Source: Chloroflexota bacterium (GTDB lineage Bacteria > Chloroflexota > Dehalococcoidia > UBA6926). From it: a DNA stretch of 58,070 bases. Both the position numbers and the translations under genes were made by a program. Positions 26,143 through 35,912 of this stretch are shown in pieces. The stretch lies in NCBI GenBank assembly GCA_026713485.1, contig JAPOOK010000014.1, positions 1 through 58,070 on the forward strand, in the 5' to 3' direction. Numbering within the stretch: position 1 is the first letter of the stretch; each line of letters begins with the position of its first letter. The notes under the pieces were generated by a model. It was not told the origin of the DNA, searched no databases, and saw nothing but the letters and a program-made list of their open reading frames with translations.

Positions 26143-27828
26143 ATGTCGTCTACTGCAAGCCCCCCACTCCGCATTATTCCGCTCGGCGGCCTTGGCGAAA
26201 TCGGCAAGAACATGATGGCCATCGAGTACGGCGACGACATCCTGATCATCGACTGCGGTCTCATGTTCCCGGATGAGGCGCACCACGGCGTCGATATCGT
26301 TCTGCCGGACGCTCAATATGTCATCGACCGCGCCGAGAATGTTGTCGGCGTCGTCATCACCCACGGCCATGAGGACCACATCGGCGGCCTGTCCCACATC
26401 CTTCCGGAGCTCGGCGTATCCGTTTATGGCACCGCCCTCACAATCGGACTTGTCTCCGTCAAACTCCGTGAGTCCCGACGCCTGCGTGGAATCACCCTTG
26501 AAACCGTTGAACCGGGCGACACATTCGGCCTTGGCGTATTTGACGTCACCCTTTTCCGCGTCAATCACTCGATCCCGGACGCAGCCGGAGTCATCATCGA
26601 CACTCCCGTTGGGACGGTCGTCCACACCGGTGATTTCAAACTCGACCACACTCCCGTGGATGGCAAACCGACGGACTTTCAACGCCTCGCCCAGGCAGGA
26701 GAGGACGGCGTGCTCTTGCTCCTCTCCGATTCCACATATGCCGACGTCTCCGGCCATACACCCTCGGAAGCAGTGGTCGGCACGGCCCTGGCCCGCTACA
26801 TCGGCGAAGCAGAGGGCCGGGTCATAGTCGCCAGCTTTGCCTCCCTCATCTCACGTATCCAGCAGGTGGCGGACGCCGCCGCCGCCCATGGACGCAGGCT
26901 CGGCATCATCGGGCGCAGCATGGTTGATAACGTTCGTCTCGCCACGGAGCTCGGCTATCTCCGTATCCCGGACGGCCTGCTCATCCCCGCCAATCAGCTC
27001 GACTCCAGCGTGCCGGAAGAAACCGTCATCATGACCACCGGCGCGCAGGGTGAGCCAACCTCCGCCCTCGTCCGCATGGCTCGCGGCACTCATCAGCAGG
27101 TTCACATCGAGCCCGGCGACACCGTCATCCTCTCCTCAAACCCCATCCCCGGCAACGAGGCCGTCGTCGGCCAGACCATTGACGGCCTCTTCCGACTTGG
27201 CGCTGACGTCCTCTATAGCCGCACGGAGCAGGTCCACGTCCGCGGCCACGCCAGCCAGGAAGACCTCAAGCTCATGATGCGGCTCACCAAGCCGCGCTAT
27301 TTCGTTCCTGTCCACGGCGACTTTCGCCACCTCGTCCACCACACGCGCCTCGCAGAATCCGTCGGTATCCCGGAGGACAACATATTCCTCATGAACGATG
27401 GCGACGTGCTTGAGATTGATGATGTGGGCGATGCCCGGATCGCTGAAAGTCTCGACCTGCGCGACCGGTTCGTTTCTGGCATCCACGTCGGCAGCGTCGA
27501 CAATGAGGTTCTGCGCGAACGCGCCGCCCTCTCCCGCAACGGTATCGTCACCGTCTCTGTGCCGATCGATTCTGAGACCTATGATCTTGTGGGCGATCCG
27601 GTGATCTCCATGGTCGGCTTCCTTGATCAGGAGCGCGCCGATGACCTCTGCATCCGCCTCGTGGAAGTCGTGGAGGATGCTGTCGCCAAGGCCCAGGACG
27701 CCGCCGTCTCCAAGCCTGCCGCCGGCCTCAGCGTCATTGAATCCGCCGTCCGCGAAGAACTCAACAACGTCATCTACAAAGACACCCGCCGCCGCCCCCG
27801 CCTCCTCATCCAAACCACCCCGCTCTAA
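26143..27828 (+). CDS. rnj: ribonuclease J
   Basis: A 561-residue metallo-beta-lactamase/beta-CASP RNase with 5' exo- and endonuclease activity. Metal motifs are THGHEDHIGGL and HTGDFKLDHTP. The beta-CASP part holds IIGRSMVDNV and TGAQGEPTSALVRMA, with VHVRGHASQEDLK and VPVHGDFRHL after it. The C-terminal domain is intact. Length matches the family. It starts 13 nt after the glycosylase gene. Confidence 0.97.
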   Translation: MSSTASPPLRIIPLGGLGEIGKNMMAIEYGDDILIIDCGLMFPDEAHHGVDIVLPDAQYVIDRAENVVGVVITHGHEDHIGGLSHILPELGVSVYGTALTIGLVSVKLRESRRLRGITLETVEPGDTFGLGVFDVTLFRVNHSIPDAAGVIIDTPVGTVVHTGDFKLDHTPVDGKPTDFQRLAQAGEDGVLLLLSDSTYADVSGHTPSEAVVGTALARYIGEAEGRVIVASFASLISRIQQVADAAAAHGRRLGIIGRSMVDNVRLATELGYLRIPDGLLIPANQLDSSVPEETVIMTTGAQGEPTSALVRMARGTHQQVHIEPGDTVILSSNPIPGNEAVVGQTIDGLFRLGADVLYSRTEQVHVRGHASQEDLKLMMRLTKPRYFVPVHGDFRHLVHHTRLAESVGIPEDNIFLMNDGDVLEIDDVGDARIAESLDLRDRFVSGIHVGSVDNEVLRERAALSRNGIVTVSVPIDSETYDLVGDPVISMVGFLDQERADDLCIRLVEVVEDAVAKAQDAAVSKPAAGLSVIESAVREELNNVIYKDTRRRPRLLIQTTPL

Positions 27829-27841
27829 GCCAACCCCTCGC

Positions 27842-27867
27842 CGCTCGTCCTGAGCCTGTCGAAGGAC
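27842..27867. repeat. dispersed palindromic repeat A, copy 2
   Basis: The core CCTGAGCCTGTCGAAGG (27849-27865) is identical to 7164-7180. The arms here are GTCCT and AGGAC in place of GCCCT and AGGGC, a compensatory change. It lies 13 nt after the RNase J stop. Confidence 0.8.
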
Positions 27868-27937
27868 ATGAGCGCGCCCCCGCCCCCCAAACCCCGCTAC
27901 AATCACATACAGAAATATGGGGTGAGGGGACGGGACA

Positions 27938-30364
27938 ATGACGGGTACGAACGACAACGGCAATTCCAATACTGATCAACAGGGCGCGCTAAACCACCTG
28001 CGAATCATCGAGTACGGTGACATTCCCGCCTCATACGCCGCCCGATGGCTCGGCGACCTCGGCGCGGACATCATCAAGGTTGAGCCCCCCGGCGGCGATC
28101 CCAACCGCCATCTGCCCCCATTCGCCGGTAACGTCCAGGACCCGGAGCGCAGCCTCGCGTTCATCAACGCCAACCTCAACAAGCGTTCCATCGTGCTCGA
28201 CATTATGAATTCAGATGCCGACCGGCAAACCTTTGTCGACTTGCTGGTGGGCGCGGATGCTCTCATCGAGGCCACCCCTCCCGGTACCCTCGAGTCCATC
28301 GGTCTTACGCAGGAGTCCCTGCTTGGGCGCAACCCCCACCTCGTCACCACCTCAATGACCCCGTTCGGTCAATGGGGCCCCTACTCCGATTACAAAGGCA
28401 GCTACGCCGTTATCGAGGCCATCTCAGGATTCATGAGTGCCCACGGCGATGACACAATGCCCCCCGTCGCCACTCCTGCACACCAGACCTATCAGGTCGC
28501 CGCCGTCCACGCCGCATATCTCACCCTCGCCGGCATCCGCCATTCCCGCCTCACCGGCGTAGGGCAGCGCATCGATCTCTCCATCGCAGAGGCCACAACC
28601 TACATGGGCTCCAGCGCCATCGCCCGATATACGCAACGCAGCGAGATTGTGGAGCGCAACGGCTCGAAGCCCCAGGGCGGCGCATCCAACATCTTCCGCT
28701 GCAGGGACGGCCGCTATGTCTATCTCTCCATCTACATCCTCCCCCACTGGCACCTCATCACGCGTGAGTGGATGGAGGATGCCGTCCTCTCCGCTCCCGA
28801 GTGGGACGACCAGGAATACCGCGGCGCGAACGATGATGTCATCAACGCCATCTTCCAGTCGTTTATTGAGCAGTTCGACGCCGAAGAGTTCGTCGAGGAA
28901 TGCCAACGTCGCGGCCTGCCCTGCGCACCCGTCAACACGCCCGGAGATTTCCTCTCCAGCCCGCAGCTCACCCACCGACAATGGATCCAGGAGCTGGAGC
29001 ATCCCGTCATCGGCAAGTACCGCGCCCCCGGCTTCCTCTTCAAGATGAATGAGACGCCCATGCGGGCATGGCGTCACTCACCCAAGCTTGGTGAGCACCA
29101 GCAAGAAATCCTGACCGAAGCGCAAAATGGACGACAGCCCATCGCTGCCACCGCCTCTCACAACGGCCACGCGCAGGATGAGTCCATGCTCGCCGGAGTT
29201 CGCGTCGCCGACCTCACTCGCTTCTTTGCAGGCCCCATCGGCACCATGTTCCTCGGCTTCTACGGCGCCGAGGTCATTAAGGTTGAGTCGGAGCTGCTCG
29301 TCGCCAATCGTGACGCCAACGGCCCCCTCTACCCTGACATGAACCGCAACAAGCTCAGCGCGACCATCGATCTGCGCCATGACGACGGCAAGAAACTCAT
29401 GGACAGCCTGCTCAAGGAGAGCGATGTCTTCGTCGACAATTTCTCTCCGCGCGTAATAGACCGCCTTGGCTTTGGGTGGGAGCACAACCGTGAGGTCAAC
29501 CCCGGTGTGGTGCAGATCACCGCGCCCGGCATGGGTCTGGACGGCCCGCTCACCTCGTGGGTCACGTGGGGCAATCAGCTTGTCGCCTACACCGGCCTCT
29601 GCTCCATGTGGGGATTCAAGGAATCGGAGATGGCCGCGCACGGCAAGCTCGTTATTCCGGACTACCTTGGCGCGAGCCTCATCGCCCTCTCGTCAATCTC
29701 AGCGCTCGAATACCGCGACCGCACCGGCAAGGGGCAGTTCATCGAACTCGCGCAGGTGGAGGCGCAGGGCGCAATAATGGGCCCCGCCATCCTGGATTCC
29801 ACTGTCAACGGAAACGAATGGGAAGCGATGGGCTACAACGAGGTCCTCGGCAGACACTACGCTCCTTACGGCGCATATCCCTGCAAGGGCGACGATGAGT
29901 GGATTGTCGTAGCCGTAGAGACAGACGAGGAGTGGCAGGGTTTCGTCCGGGCGATGGGTTCACCGACCTGGGCACAGGATCCCGCCTACTCCACCCACGC
30001 CGGCCGTGTTGCCGCAAAAGACGATCTCGATGCGCAGATTGGCGAATGGACTCGCGCCTACACCAAGCGGCAGGCCATGCGAATCTTGCAGAACAACGGC
30101 GTCCCGGCCGCCGCCAAGTACACGGGTGAGGACCTCTATTCAGATGTCCACTTCCGACAGCGCGGACACATCGTCGATGTCCATGAGCCCCCGTGGGGCG
30201 ACCTCTCCCACCAGGGCCTCCCGGGCATTCCGTCGCTTGCCGAAGCGCACGGCGACGGCCCCCCGCCCTGGATCGGCGTCCACAACGACTACGTCTTCAA
30301 GCCCCTGCTGGGCCTCACCGACGAAGACTACACAGAAGGCCAAAACTCCGGCGCCATCCGCTAA
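27938..30364 (+). CDS. double-length family III CoA-transferase (CaiB/BaiF)
   Basis: An 808-residue fusion of two CoA-transferase III units, about 1-400 and 410-808. Each begins with a beta strand and AGPxG-like loop (first ARWLGDLGADIIKVEPPGGD; second FFAGPIGTMFLGFYGAEVIK) and has KRSIVLD / KLSATIDLR. In the second unit IPDYLGASL lies where the family has its catalytic aspartate. In the first, the matching stretch HQTYQVAAVHAAY lacks it. The two ends are joined by a polar linker. Such enzymes move CoA between carboxylic acids; the substrate is unknown. Confidence 0.88.
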   Translation: MTGTNDNGNSNTDQQGALNHLRIIEYGDIPASYAARWLGDLGADIIKVEPPGGDPNRHLPPFAGNVQDPERSLAFINANLNKRSIVLDIMNSDADRQTFVDLLVGADALIEATPPGTLESIGLTQESLLGRNPHLVTTSMTPFGQWGPYSDYKGSYAVIEAISGFMSAHGDDTMPPVATPAHQTYQVAAVHAAYLTLAGIRHSRLTGVGQRIDLSIAEATTYMGSSAIARYTQRSEIVERNGSKPQGGASNIFRCRDGRYVYLSIYILPHWHLITREWMEDAVLSAPEWDDQEYRGANDDVINAIFQSFIEQFDAEEFVEECQRRGLPCAPVNTPGDFLSSPQLTHRQWIQELEHPVIGKYRAPGFLFKMNETPMRAWRHSPKLGEHQQEILTEAQNGRQPIAATASHNGHAQDESMLAGVRVADLTRFFAGPIGTMFLGFYGAEVIKVESELLVANRDANGPLYPDMNRNKLSATIDLRHDDGKKLMDSLLKESDVFVDNFSPRVIDRLGFGWEHNREVNPGVVQITAPGMGLDGPLTSWVTWGNQLVAYTGLCSMWGFKESEMAAHGKLVIPDYLGASLIALSSISALEYRDRTGKGQFIELAQVEAQGAIMGPAILDSTVNGNEWEAMGYNEVLGRHYAPYGAYPCKGDDEWIVVAVETDEEWQGFVRAMGSPTWAQDPAYSTHAGRVAAKDDLDAQIGEWTRAYTKRQAMRILQNNGVPAAAKYTGEDLYSDVHFRQRGHIVDVHEPPWGDLSHQGLPGIPSLAEAHGDGPPPWIGVHNDYVFKPLLGLTDEDYTEGQNSGAIR

Positions 30365-30417
30365 CCACAGTCCCCTCTCCCATCTGTGCTACAGGCCAGC
30401 GCAAAGGACGTGCTCAG

Positions 30418-33024
30418 ATGCCCCCCACGGCCCGGATAACCTTTACGCTCGCCGCTGCATTGGCGGCGCTGATTTTTGTGCTGGCCGCGTGCGAAAGCCC
30501 AACCCCAACTCCGACACCTCCCCCCTCCCCAACCCCAACGCCTGAGCCGACACCCGAGCCAACCGCCGTGGAGCGCCTCGCCTGGTTCGATGCGCCGACG
30601 GACGTCCCACATTGGATCGCATGGGGCGCGCTTCGTCGGATGGCCATTGACGACGAGCCCCTGAGCCAGCAGATAGCTTCGCTCGAGTGGGTGATTGACG
30701 GCATAACAGCCGAAGAGGCCGGCGCCCTCGACGACCTTTCGTGGCTTCTTCGAGAGAATCCTGACATCGCCGTTACGGCCCTGAACCTGCCGTGGATGGC
30801 GACGAACGGCGACATCACCCCGGATGACCGGCGCGCCATCCGGGCCATCCGCGCCACAGCGGATGCGGACGCCGAATTCGGCGCTGAGCTTGCCGCCTAC
30901 GGCTGGCTCCCGGATGGAGCCACTACAGATGAAGCCGATGCACTGGAAACACTCGGAGAAATCGTTGCTCCCGGATTCATTAACCAGACCGCTACCGGCA
31001 TCGGCGCGATGCGATTAGACCGCTCCGACGGTGGTGCACTGCCATCAATCTCTCCAGGAAGGCTTGAATTCGCCTTGTCTCTCTCACAATTCTCCTGGAT
31101 GCAAGACGACGTAACATCGCCTGAAAGTGAATTCATCGCTAACCTCAGCGAATTCACCGAAACGGTCGGCAGCCACCATGCGGGCGCGGTGAATACTATC
31201 GCGTCCTACGACTGGATCCAGGACGAAGTCACCACCGAAGAAATCGCCGGATTCCAACTCCTGTCCAATTCCCTCGAGTACCTTTTGCCGGAACGCCCGG
31301 ACGCGCTGGATACCGTTCTTGCATACGAATGGCTGCGGGATGATATTCGGGTAGAGGAATTTGACTCAATCCGTGCATTGGGACGTGTAATTAAACAATA
31401 TGGCGCCGATACTGATGAATTCATCGGCGCTTTAGTCGCACGACCCTGGCTGCGCGACGGCGTACAGGAGAACGAAGATCGGCTTCTGGATGAATACAAC
31501 ATCCACCTGTCTTACGAGCGTGTTCCCAACACATTCGTTCCGTCGCGCCTCGCTACGTACCCATGGTTGGATGATGGTATAGCAGACATTGAATTGATGT
31601 TTATAGACTCTGCAATGAACTTCTATCGTGAGTTCTCCCCAATCGCTCCCGAAACCGCTAATGCCATCATCCAGAACTCAGGATTGGATCCTGATTCCCT
31701 TGAAGATGTTATGTACGCGTTCTGGAACTTTAGGAGGGTTTTTGACGTATCTGATTCCGTGTATGACGGCGACCTTACTTCCGATATTGCCCGTCTCCCT
31801 TGGTTGTTTGACGGTCTCGAAGGGGTGGAAGGTTGGTGGTTGTACGAATACGCCTGGCTCTTGCGTGAGCTCGATGGAGAGAACGAGGAATTGGCGCGTT
31901 CCCTGCTCGCTCGGCCGTGGGCCCGCGACGGAATCTCAGCCCATGAGCGGGAGTGGACGCATCAATATCGTCGGCTGTTGGAGGAGACAAACGAAAAAAA
32001 CCGAGAAGATGCCCTCAAATTCGCCGACCTCGCCTGGTTTCAAGAACAGATCGGATTTCTCGCAGCGGGCGTCATGGGCAGATTGGCGTCCGCCGCATTC
32101 CACAACGAATCGGTAGTGCTTGAGGAAGATTGGCCTGCTGATGGAATCAGCGAGTCGGATCTGGTTCTACTGATCGCGCTCCTTGACGCGCAGGCGCGTT
32201 CCGAACACCAGTACAGAGATCTCTTGGAGCAGAACCACATCGCACAACGAACTGTCACGCTTCCTCTCGCCGGTGACGTTGAATTGTACGTCGTCCGGCA
32301 CACGGAGTTCCCGGATGACGACCCCACGTTGAACCTGATGGAACAAATCATGGTTCAACTCGAAGAGTTCATTGGTGTGCCATATCCCCGCAACCCATCC
32401 ATCACACTGATTATCGAACCCAGCACTCGGGCAGGCGAAACTCCTCAATTCGGCGTAGCGTATGCTCATTTGTCGCATGTCCTGATCTCCGCCCCTCGCC
32501 ATAACCCCGGCTTCCACCTGGCCATCTTCCATGAGATGAGTCATATGTACTGGGGCGGTTATACCCGAGCTCCAGTTTGGTGGAACGAAGGTGCGGCAGG
32601 CTTTCTGCCGGACATCGCGAGGGACGCGCTGGGACACGAAACCCTGGAAGAGCGACACAATCAACTGCTCTGGGACACGCGGAATGATTGCTGGCATCGT
32701 GGCGTTGCTAATATCTCCGAGTACTACCACTTGCAGGAGACCCAACCACTGGTTGCGCAAGACCGGGGGGTCTGCGTGTACGCCTTCGGCGAACTCTTCC
32801 TAATGGAAATGTATCTACTGCTGGGTCGAGATGCAACTTCCGCCGCCATGCGCCAGCTCTATTTGGACGCCCAGGATTCCCATTGGTTCGATGAGGTCAC
32901 CGATCAGAGAATCTATGACGCGTTCCGGGCCAACACGCCGGATGAGAAATTCGATGACTTCCGCAAACTGTTCCTGCGCCTCCACGGTGGCTCCCGCGTC
33001 GACCTCTCCGAATCGGCCCCCTAG
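30418..33024 (+). CDS. repeat-rich lipoprotein with C-terminal HExxH metalloprotease domain
   Basis: An 868-residue exported lipoprotein. A signal peptide ends in the lipobox LAAC with C25, followed by a Pro/Thr/Glu-rich linker (28-49). Residues about 85-580 hold helical repeats marked by W[LIM]xDGI(T)xxE, with the Trp at 91, 126, 163, 227, 266, 305, 344, 383, 462, 501, 540 and 572. From 227 to 540 the spacing is 39 residues (a degenerate unit falls at 422). The C-terminal domain has H705-E-M-S-H709 and, 14 residues on, E724 in WWNEGAAGF, a gluzincin-type zinc site. ATG 30418 has AAAGGA upstream. The open frame before it was rejected. Target unknown. Confidence 0.85.
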   Translation: MPPTARITFTLAAALAALIFVLAACESPTPTPTPPPSPTPTPEPTPEPTAVERLAWFDAPTDVPHWIAWGALRRMAIDDEPLSQQIASLEWVIDGITAEEAGALDDLSWLLRENPDIAVTALNLPWMATNGDITPDDRRAIRAIRATADADAEFGAELAAYGWLPDGATTDEADALETLGEIVAPGFINQTATGIGAMRLDRSDGGALPSISPGRLEFALSLSQFSWMQDDVTSPESEFIANLSEFTETVGSHHAGAVNTIASYDWIQDEVTTEEIAGFQLLSNSLEYLLPERPDALDTVLAYEWLRDDIRVEEFDSIRALGRVIKQYGADTDEFIGALVARPWLRDGVQENEDRLLDEYNIHLSYERVPNTFVPSRLATYPWLDDGIADIELMFIDSAMNFYREFSPIAPETANAIIQNSGLDPDSLEDVMYAFWNFRRVFDVSDSVYDGDLTSDIARLPWLFDGLEGVEGWWLYEYAWLLRELDGENEELARSLLARPWARDGISAHEREWTHQYRRLLEETNEKNREDALKFADLAWFQEQIGFLAAGVMGRLASAAFHNESVVLEEDWPADGISESDLVLLIALLDAQARSEHQYRDLLEQNHIAQRTVTLPLAGDVELYVVRHTEFPDDDPTLNLMEQIMVQLEEFIGVPYPRNPSITLIIEPSTRAGETPQFGVAYAHLSHVLISAPRHNPGFHLAIFHEMSHMYWGGYTRAPVWWNEGAAGFLPDIARDALGHETLEERHNQLLWDTRNDCWHRGVANISEYYHLQETQPLVAQDRGVCVYAFGELFLMEMYLLLGRDATSAAMRQLYLDAQDSHWFDEVTDQRIYDAFRANTPDEKFDDFRKLFLRLHGGSRVDLSESAP

Positions 33025-33034
33025 CCCCGGGCCG

Positions 33035-33364
33035 TCATTCTGACCGCAGCTCCCCGTCCAGGTGCCGTAGATACTGGAACGTGAAGATCCCCGTTTCGTG
33101 CGCGTCCGACCACAGGAATTGCACCGCGTAGCGCCCCACCTGCATCCAGTCGATGGCGATCACATCCTCAGGCACGTCGTCCTCAAAGACCACGCGCTGA
33201 TTCGTCCCCTCCAACACGCACATAGCGCATGGGCAATTCCCTCGCAGGAATCGATACGGATAGTGACTGCCGTGCCCGTCCTCCCACACCGCGTGGATGC
33301 CGTCCGGCTCCAACCGCAGGATCGTGATGCCCGGAACACGCTCCGGATTCTGTCGGTTCGTCAT
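33035..33364 (-). CDS. DUF971 family protein
   Basis: A 109-residue protein matching the domain also found at the N-terminus of gamma-butyrobetaine hydroxylase. Motifs are YRFLRGNCPCAMCV with the zinc-type cysteines, VGRYAVQFLWSDAHETGIFT and YLRHL at the end. The ATG at 33364 follows the usual length; longer frames upstream have no match. Stand-alone DUF971 proteins are often linked to iron-sulfur assembly, but no such gene is near. It is convergent with the lipoprotein gene. Confidence 0.85.
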   Translation of the reverse strand: MTNRQNPERVPGITILRLEPDGIHAVWEDGHGSHYPYRFLRGNCPCAMCVLEGTNQRVVFEDDVPEDVIAIDWMQVGRYAVQFLWSDAHETGIFTFQYLRHLDGELRSE

Positions 33365-33444
33365 GCGCTCAGTGTACGTCACGCCGTACAATTGACGCAT
33401 CGAGGCAGACTCTTGAACAACGAAGCCATGGGGAGGACGAAACG

Positions 33445-33933
33445 GTGACAGCAGAAAGCAGGCCAATCGGCGAGCCGGGCATCGCGGAACTGCCTGAGCA
33501 GCGAGTCGCATACATCAACATGCGCGGTCCGTACGAGCAATTCCCTGAGGCGATACACCGCCTCCTCGCATGGATAGAATCCGCGGGCGCGCAGATAATC
33601 GGTCCTCCCGGCGGCACATACAAGGACGACCCCTCAACTACCCCGCCCGACCAACTGAATTGGGACGCATGGGCGCCCATCGCCCCCACAACTCCTGAGC
33701 AAGACACGAACACCGACGGCATCGGCGTCATAAGTGTCCCCGCCGGCCGCTACGCCAGTGTTCTCCACAAGGGGCCGTACGACGGCATACCAGCGTCTTA
33801 CGGCCTGCTTTTCACCTGGCTCGCCCAGCAGCAGATCCAACCTGCCGCCCCGCCCATGGAGGTCTATTTCTCGGACCCCGCCGAGACTGCTGAGGCAGAC
33901 CTCATCACAGAAGTCCGCGTCCTCATTATGTAG
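33445..33933 (+). CDS. GyrI-like small-molecule-binding protein
   Basis: A 162-residue protein with the AraC effector-binding/GyrI fold pattern: ELPEQRVAYINMRGPYEQFP in the first half and ISVPAGRYASVLHKGPYDG in the second. These are the two pseudo-repeats of the family. The last strand EVYFSDPAE is where the conserved Tyr/Glu pair lies. No DNA-binding domain is attached. Related single-domain proteins bind or hydrolyse small cyclic compounds; the ligand is unknown. Confidence 0.8.
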   Translation: MTAESRPIGEPGIAELPEQRVAYINMRGPYEQFPEAIHRLLAWIESAGAQIIGPPGGTYKDDPSTTPPDQLNWDAWAPIAPTTPEQDTNTDGIGVISVPAGRYASVLHKGPYDGIPASYGLLFTWLAQQQIQPAAPPMEVYFSDPAETAEADLITEVRVLIM

Positions 33934-33944
33934 ATCACCGAACG

Positions 33945-34373
33945 ATGCTCGCACGCGTCTCTATTGCGGCGATCTTCATCGGGGTCGCACTCCTCTGTAT
34001 GGCGTGCTCTGATGAGTGGAAAAAGGTTGAAGTCGAAGACGCGTTGGCGGCAGGCCCACCAACAGGCCTCGAACCGGCCTCTCCTGAACAAGTTGCTCAA
34101 CTCGCCCTGCAGCGCGCCGACCGCATACCGTCGACTACAATTTCTGTCAAAAAGATGACCAGAGAGGATCTCTCCCTCTCGCGTCTGATAACTGTAGACA
34201 TTCCTGACGATTCCCTCGTGTGGGTAGTTCTCTATGGTGGCCCTGTGCCGGATGATGCTTCGCGTGTCTATCAGCAAGTCTGCGTACTTGACGTGAAAAC
34301 TCTGGCAGATCACGGCTGCCAATACACTGCCAAGCGCATACCACCCGTCGCGCGGACGGCCCTGGCAGGCTAG
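33945..34373 (+). CDS. putative lipoprotein, unknown function
   Basis: A 142-residue protein. The N-terminal signal (VSIAAIFIGVALLCMAC) ends with a lipobox-like CMAC, with the lipid Cys at residue 21. The rest is soluble and alternates strands (SRLITVDIPDDSLVWVVLYG) with two more cysteines near VCVLDVKTLADHGCQ. I do not recognise a family. It begins 11 nt after the GyrI-like gene. Confidence 0.6.
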   Translation: MLARVSIAAIFIGVALLCMACSDEWKKVEVEDALAAGPPTGLEPASPEQVAQLALQRADRIPSTTISVKKMTREDLSLSRLITVDIPDDSLVWVVLYGGPVPDDASRVYQQVCVLDVKTLADHGCQYTAKRIPPVARTALAG

Positions 34374-34388
34374 CTGGCCCTTTATTCC

Positions 34389-35876
34389 TTACGTCAGCGC
34401 CGGCGCCAACGACGGCGACCTTCGGTGTTTCGTCCCCTGCTCAAAGGCATATGCGTAGTTGAGAAGCGTCGCCTCCGTCCACGGCATGGCGATCATCTCC
34501 AGGCCGACCGGATGGCCGTCCACGGTATACCCGGCCGGTACGGTGATGGCGGGATAGCCGCTCCACGCCGAGAGATGACAATTGCTCCCCGTCTGGAACC
34601 GGCCAATCGGTGCAGGCGGCAGGCTGAGTGTTGGATACACCAGGGCGTCCAGGTTGTGCTCTGCCATCGCAGACTGAACCGCCGTCTGCGTGTATTCCGT
34701 GCTCTCAGCCAACGCTTTTAAGGACTCCGGCGAATTCGTTCCGCCGGTCGGCGTGTACGGCATGATGAGCGGCGCGCCCGAATCAATCTCCCGCAGCTCC
34801 TCATACGTCACCGGCGCGAGATTGCCAAGACCCTTCAGATACGCATCAAGGGCGTCGCCGTTTTCATACAGCCAACGCCCCCACGTGTTATCCCCTTGCG
34901 AGAGGATCGTCTCCGCATGCAGGATCTCAACCGGGTCCAAGACCGTCGCCCCAAGACGTTCCAGCTCCGCCACCGCGGCATTCATCACCGCCGTGACCTT
35001 GTCGGCCTCTGGTCCCGTTCCGAAGAACGACCGGATCACGCCGAGTCGAGCGCCTTGTAGACTGCTTGAACTCAGTCCTTCCGTGTAAGACGCGGGAACA
35101 TGACCCTCTGCGTTGGTAGTGACCGGATCCTTCGCATCAGGCCCCGAAATCACCCCAAGAACAATGGCGGCATCCCGCACGGTGCGTGTCATCGGCCCAA
35201 CCGTATCGGAAGTCGGTGCGTCAGGAATAATCCCCGCGTTGCTGTTCAGCCCATACGTTGGCCGCAGACCGACAAGTGACCCATACGCCGATGGGTTCCT
35301 GATTGAGCCTCAAGTATCAGTGCCGATGCCGACCACGCCGAAACTGGCCGCTATGCTTACACCCGAACCGGCGCTCGACCCTGATGGATTCACGCTTGTG
35401 TCGTACGCATTGCGTGTCTGCCCTCCCAGGCCGCTCGCGCCGTTGATGCCCCGCGCCATCTCATCAAGATTCGCCTTCGCCAGGATGATCGCTCCTTCAT
35501 CGCGCATCCGCGCAACAATCGTCGCGTCATCCGGTGTCAGCATCCCGTTCAGCGCCAGGTTGCCTCCCGTCGTCGGCATACGGTCGGCCGTATGCATCAG
35601 GTCCTTGATGATGACAGGAATGCCGTGCAGCGCCCCCCACTGGCTGCGAGGCAGATTCCTGCTGTCCATCTCCTTAGCCAGTCTCATCGCGTCCGGGTTG
35701 ATGGAGATGATGGAATTGAACGCCGGGCCGGACTTGTCATAGGTGCTTATGCGCATGATGAACGTCTTGACCAGCTCCCGGCAGGTAATGTCACCCCGTT
35801 CCAGCGCATCGTGGATATCGGCAATCGTTGCTTCCATCACATCGAACCCGCCGCCGGCTTGTGCATCCATGCTCAT
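34389..35876 (-). pseudogene. amidase signature enzyme interrupted by one in-frame TGA
   Basis: Two halves share one frame, separated only by TGA at 35310-35312. Start ATG 35876 follows GGGAGG. The N-half has the catalytic Lys in GIPVIIKDLMHT and the serine loop NPSGSSAGSG. It ends in GIGTDT just before the stop. Reading on gives GSIRNPSAYGSLVGLRPTYG, so the stop replaces the first glycine of the invariant DTGGS motif that holds the nucleophile serine. The rest (494 codons in all) is intact to the C-terminus. A nonsense change, a base error or recoding are the options. Family members hydrolyse amides, including Glu-tRNA amidation when paired with GatC. Confidence 0.85.
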
Positions 35877-35912
35877 CGCGTAAGCCTCCCACAATGCAGA
35901 CCCAAAATCTCG

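Noticed and set aside
27136-27969. 277-codon minus-strand frame opposite RNase J
   Set aside because: Antisense shadow without domain or ribosome site.
34389-35192. C-terminal amidase half as a separate gene starting at MTRTV
   Set aside because: It is in the same frame as the first half with only one stop between, and that start lies inside the conserved amidase domain without a ribosome site.
35310-35312. TGA reassigned to glycine (as in Gracilibacteria)
   Set aside because: Many genes in the window end in TGA with correct length (rpsB, pyrH, dxr, sdhA), so TGA is a normal stop here; also the other in-frame TGA falls at a cysteine, not glycine.
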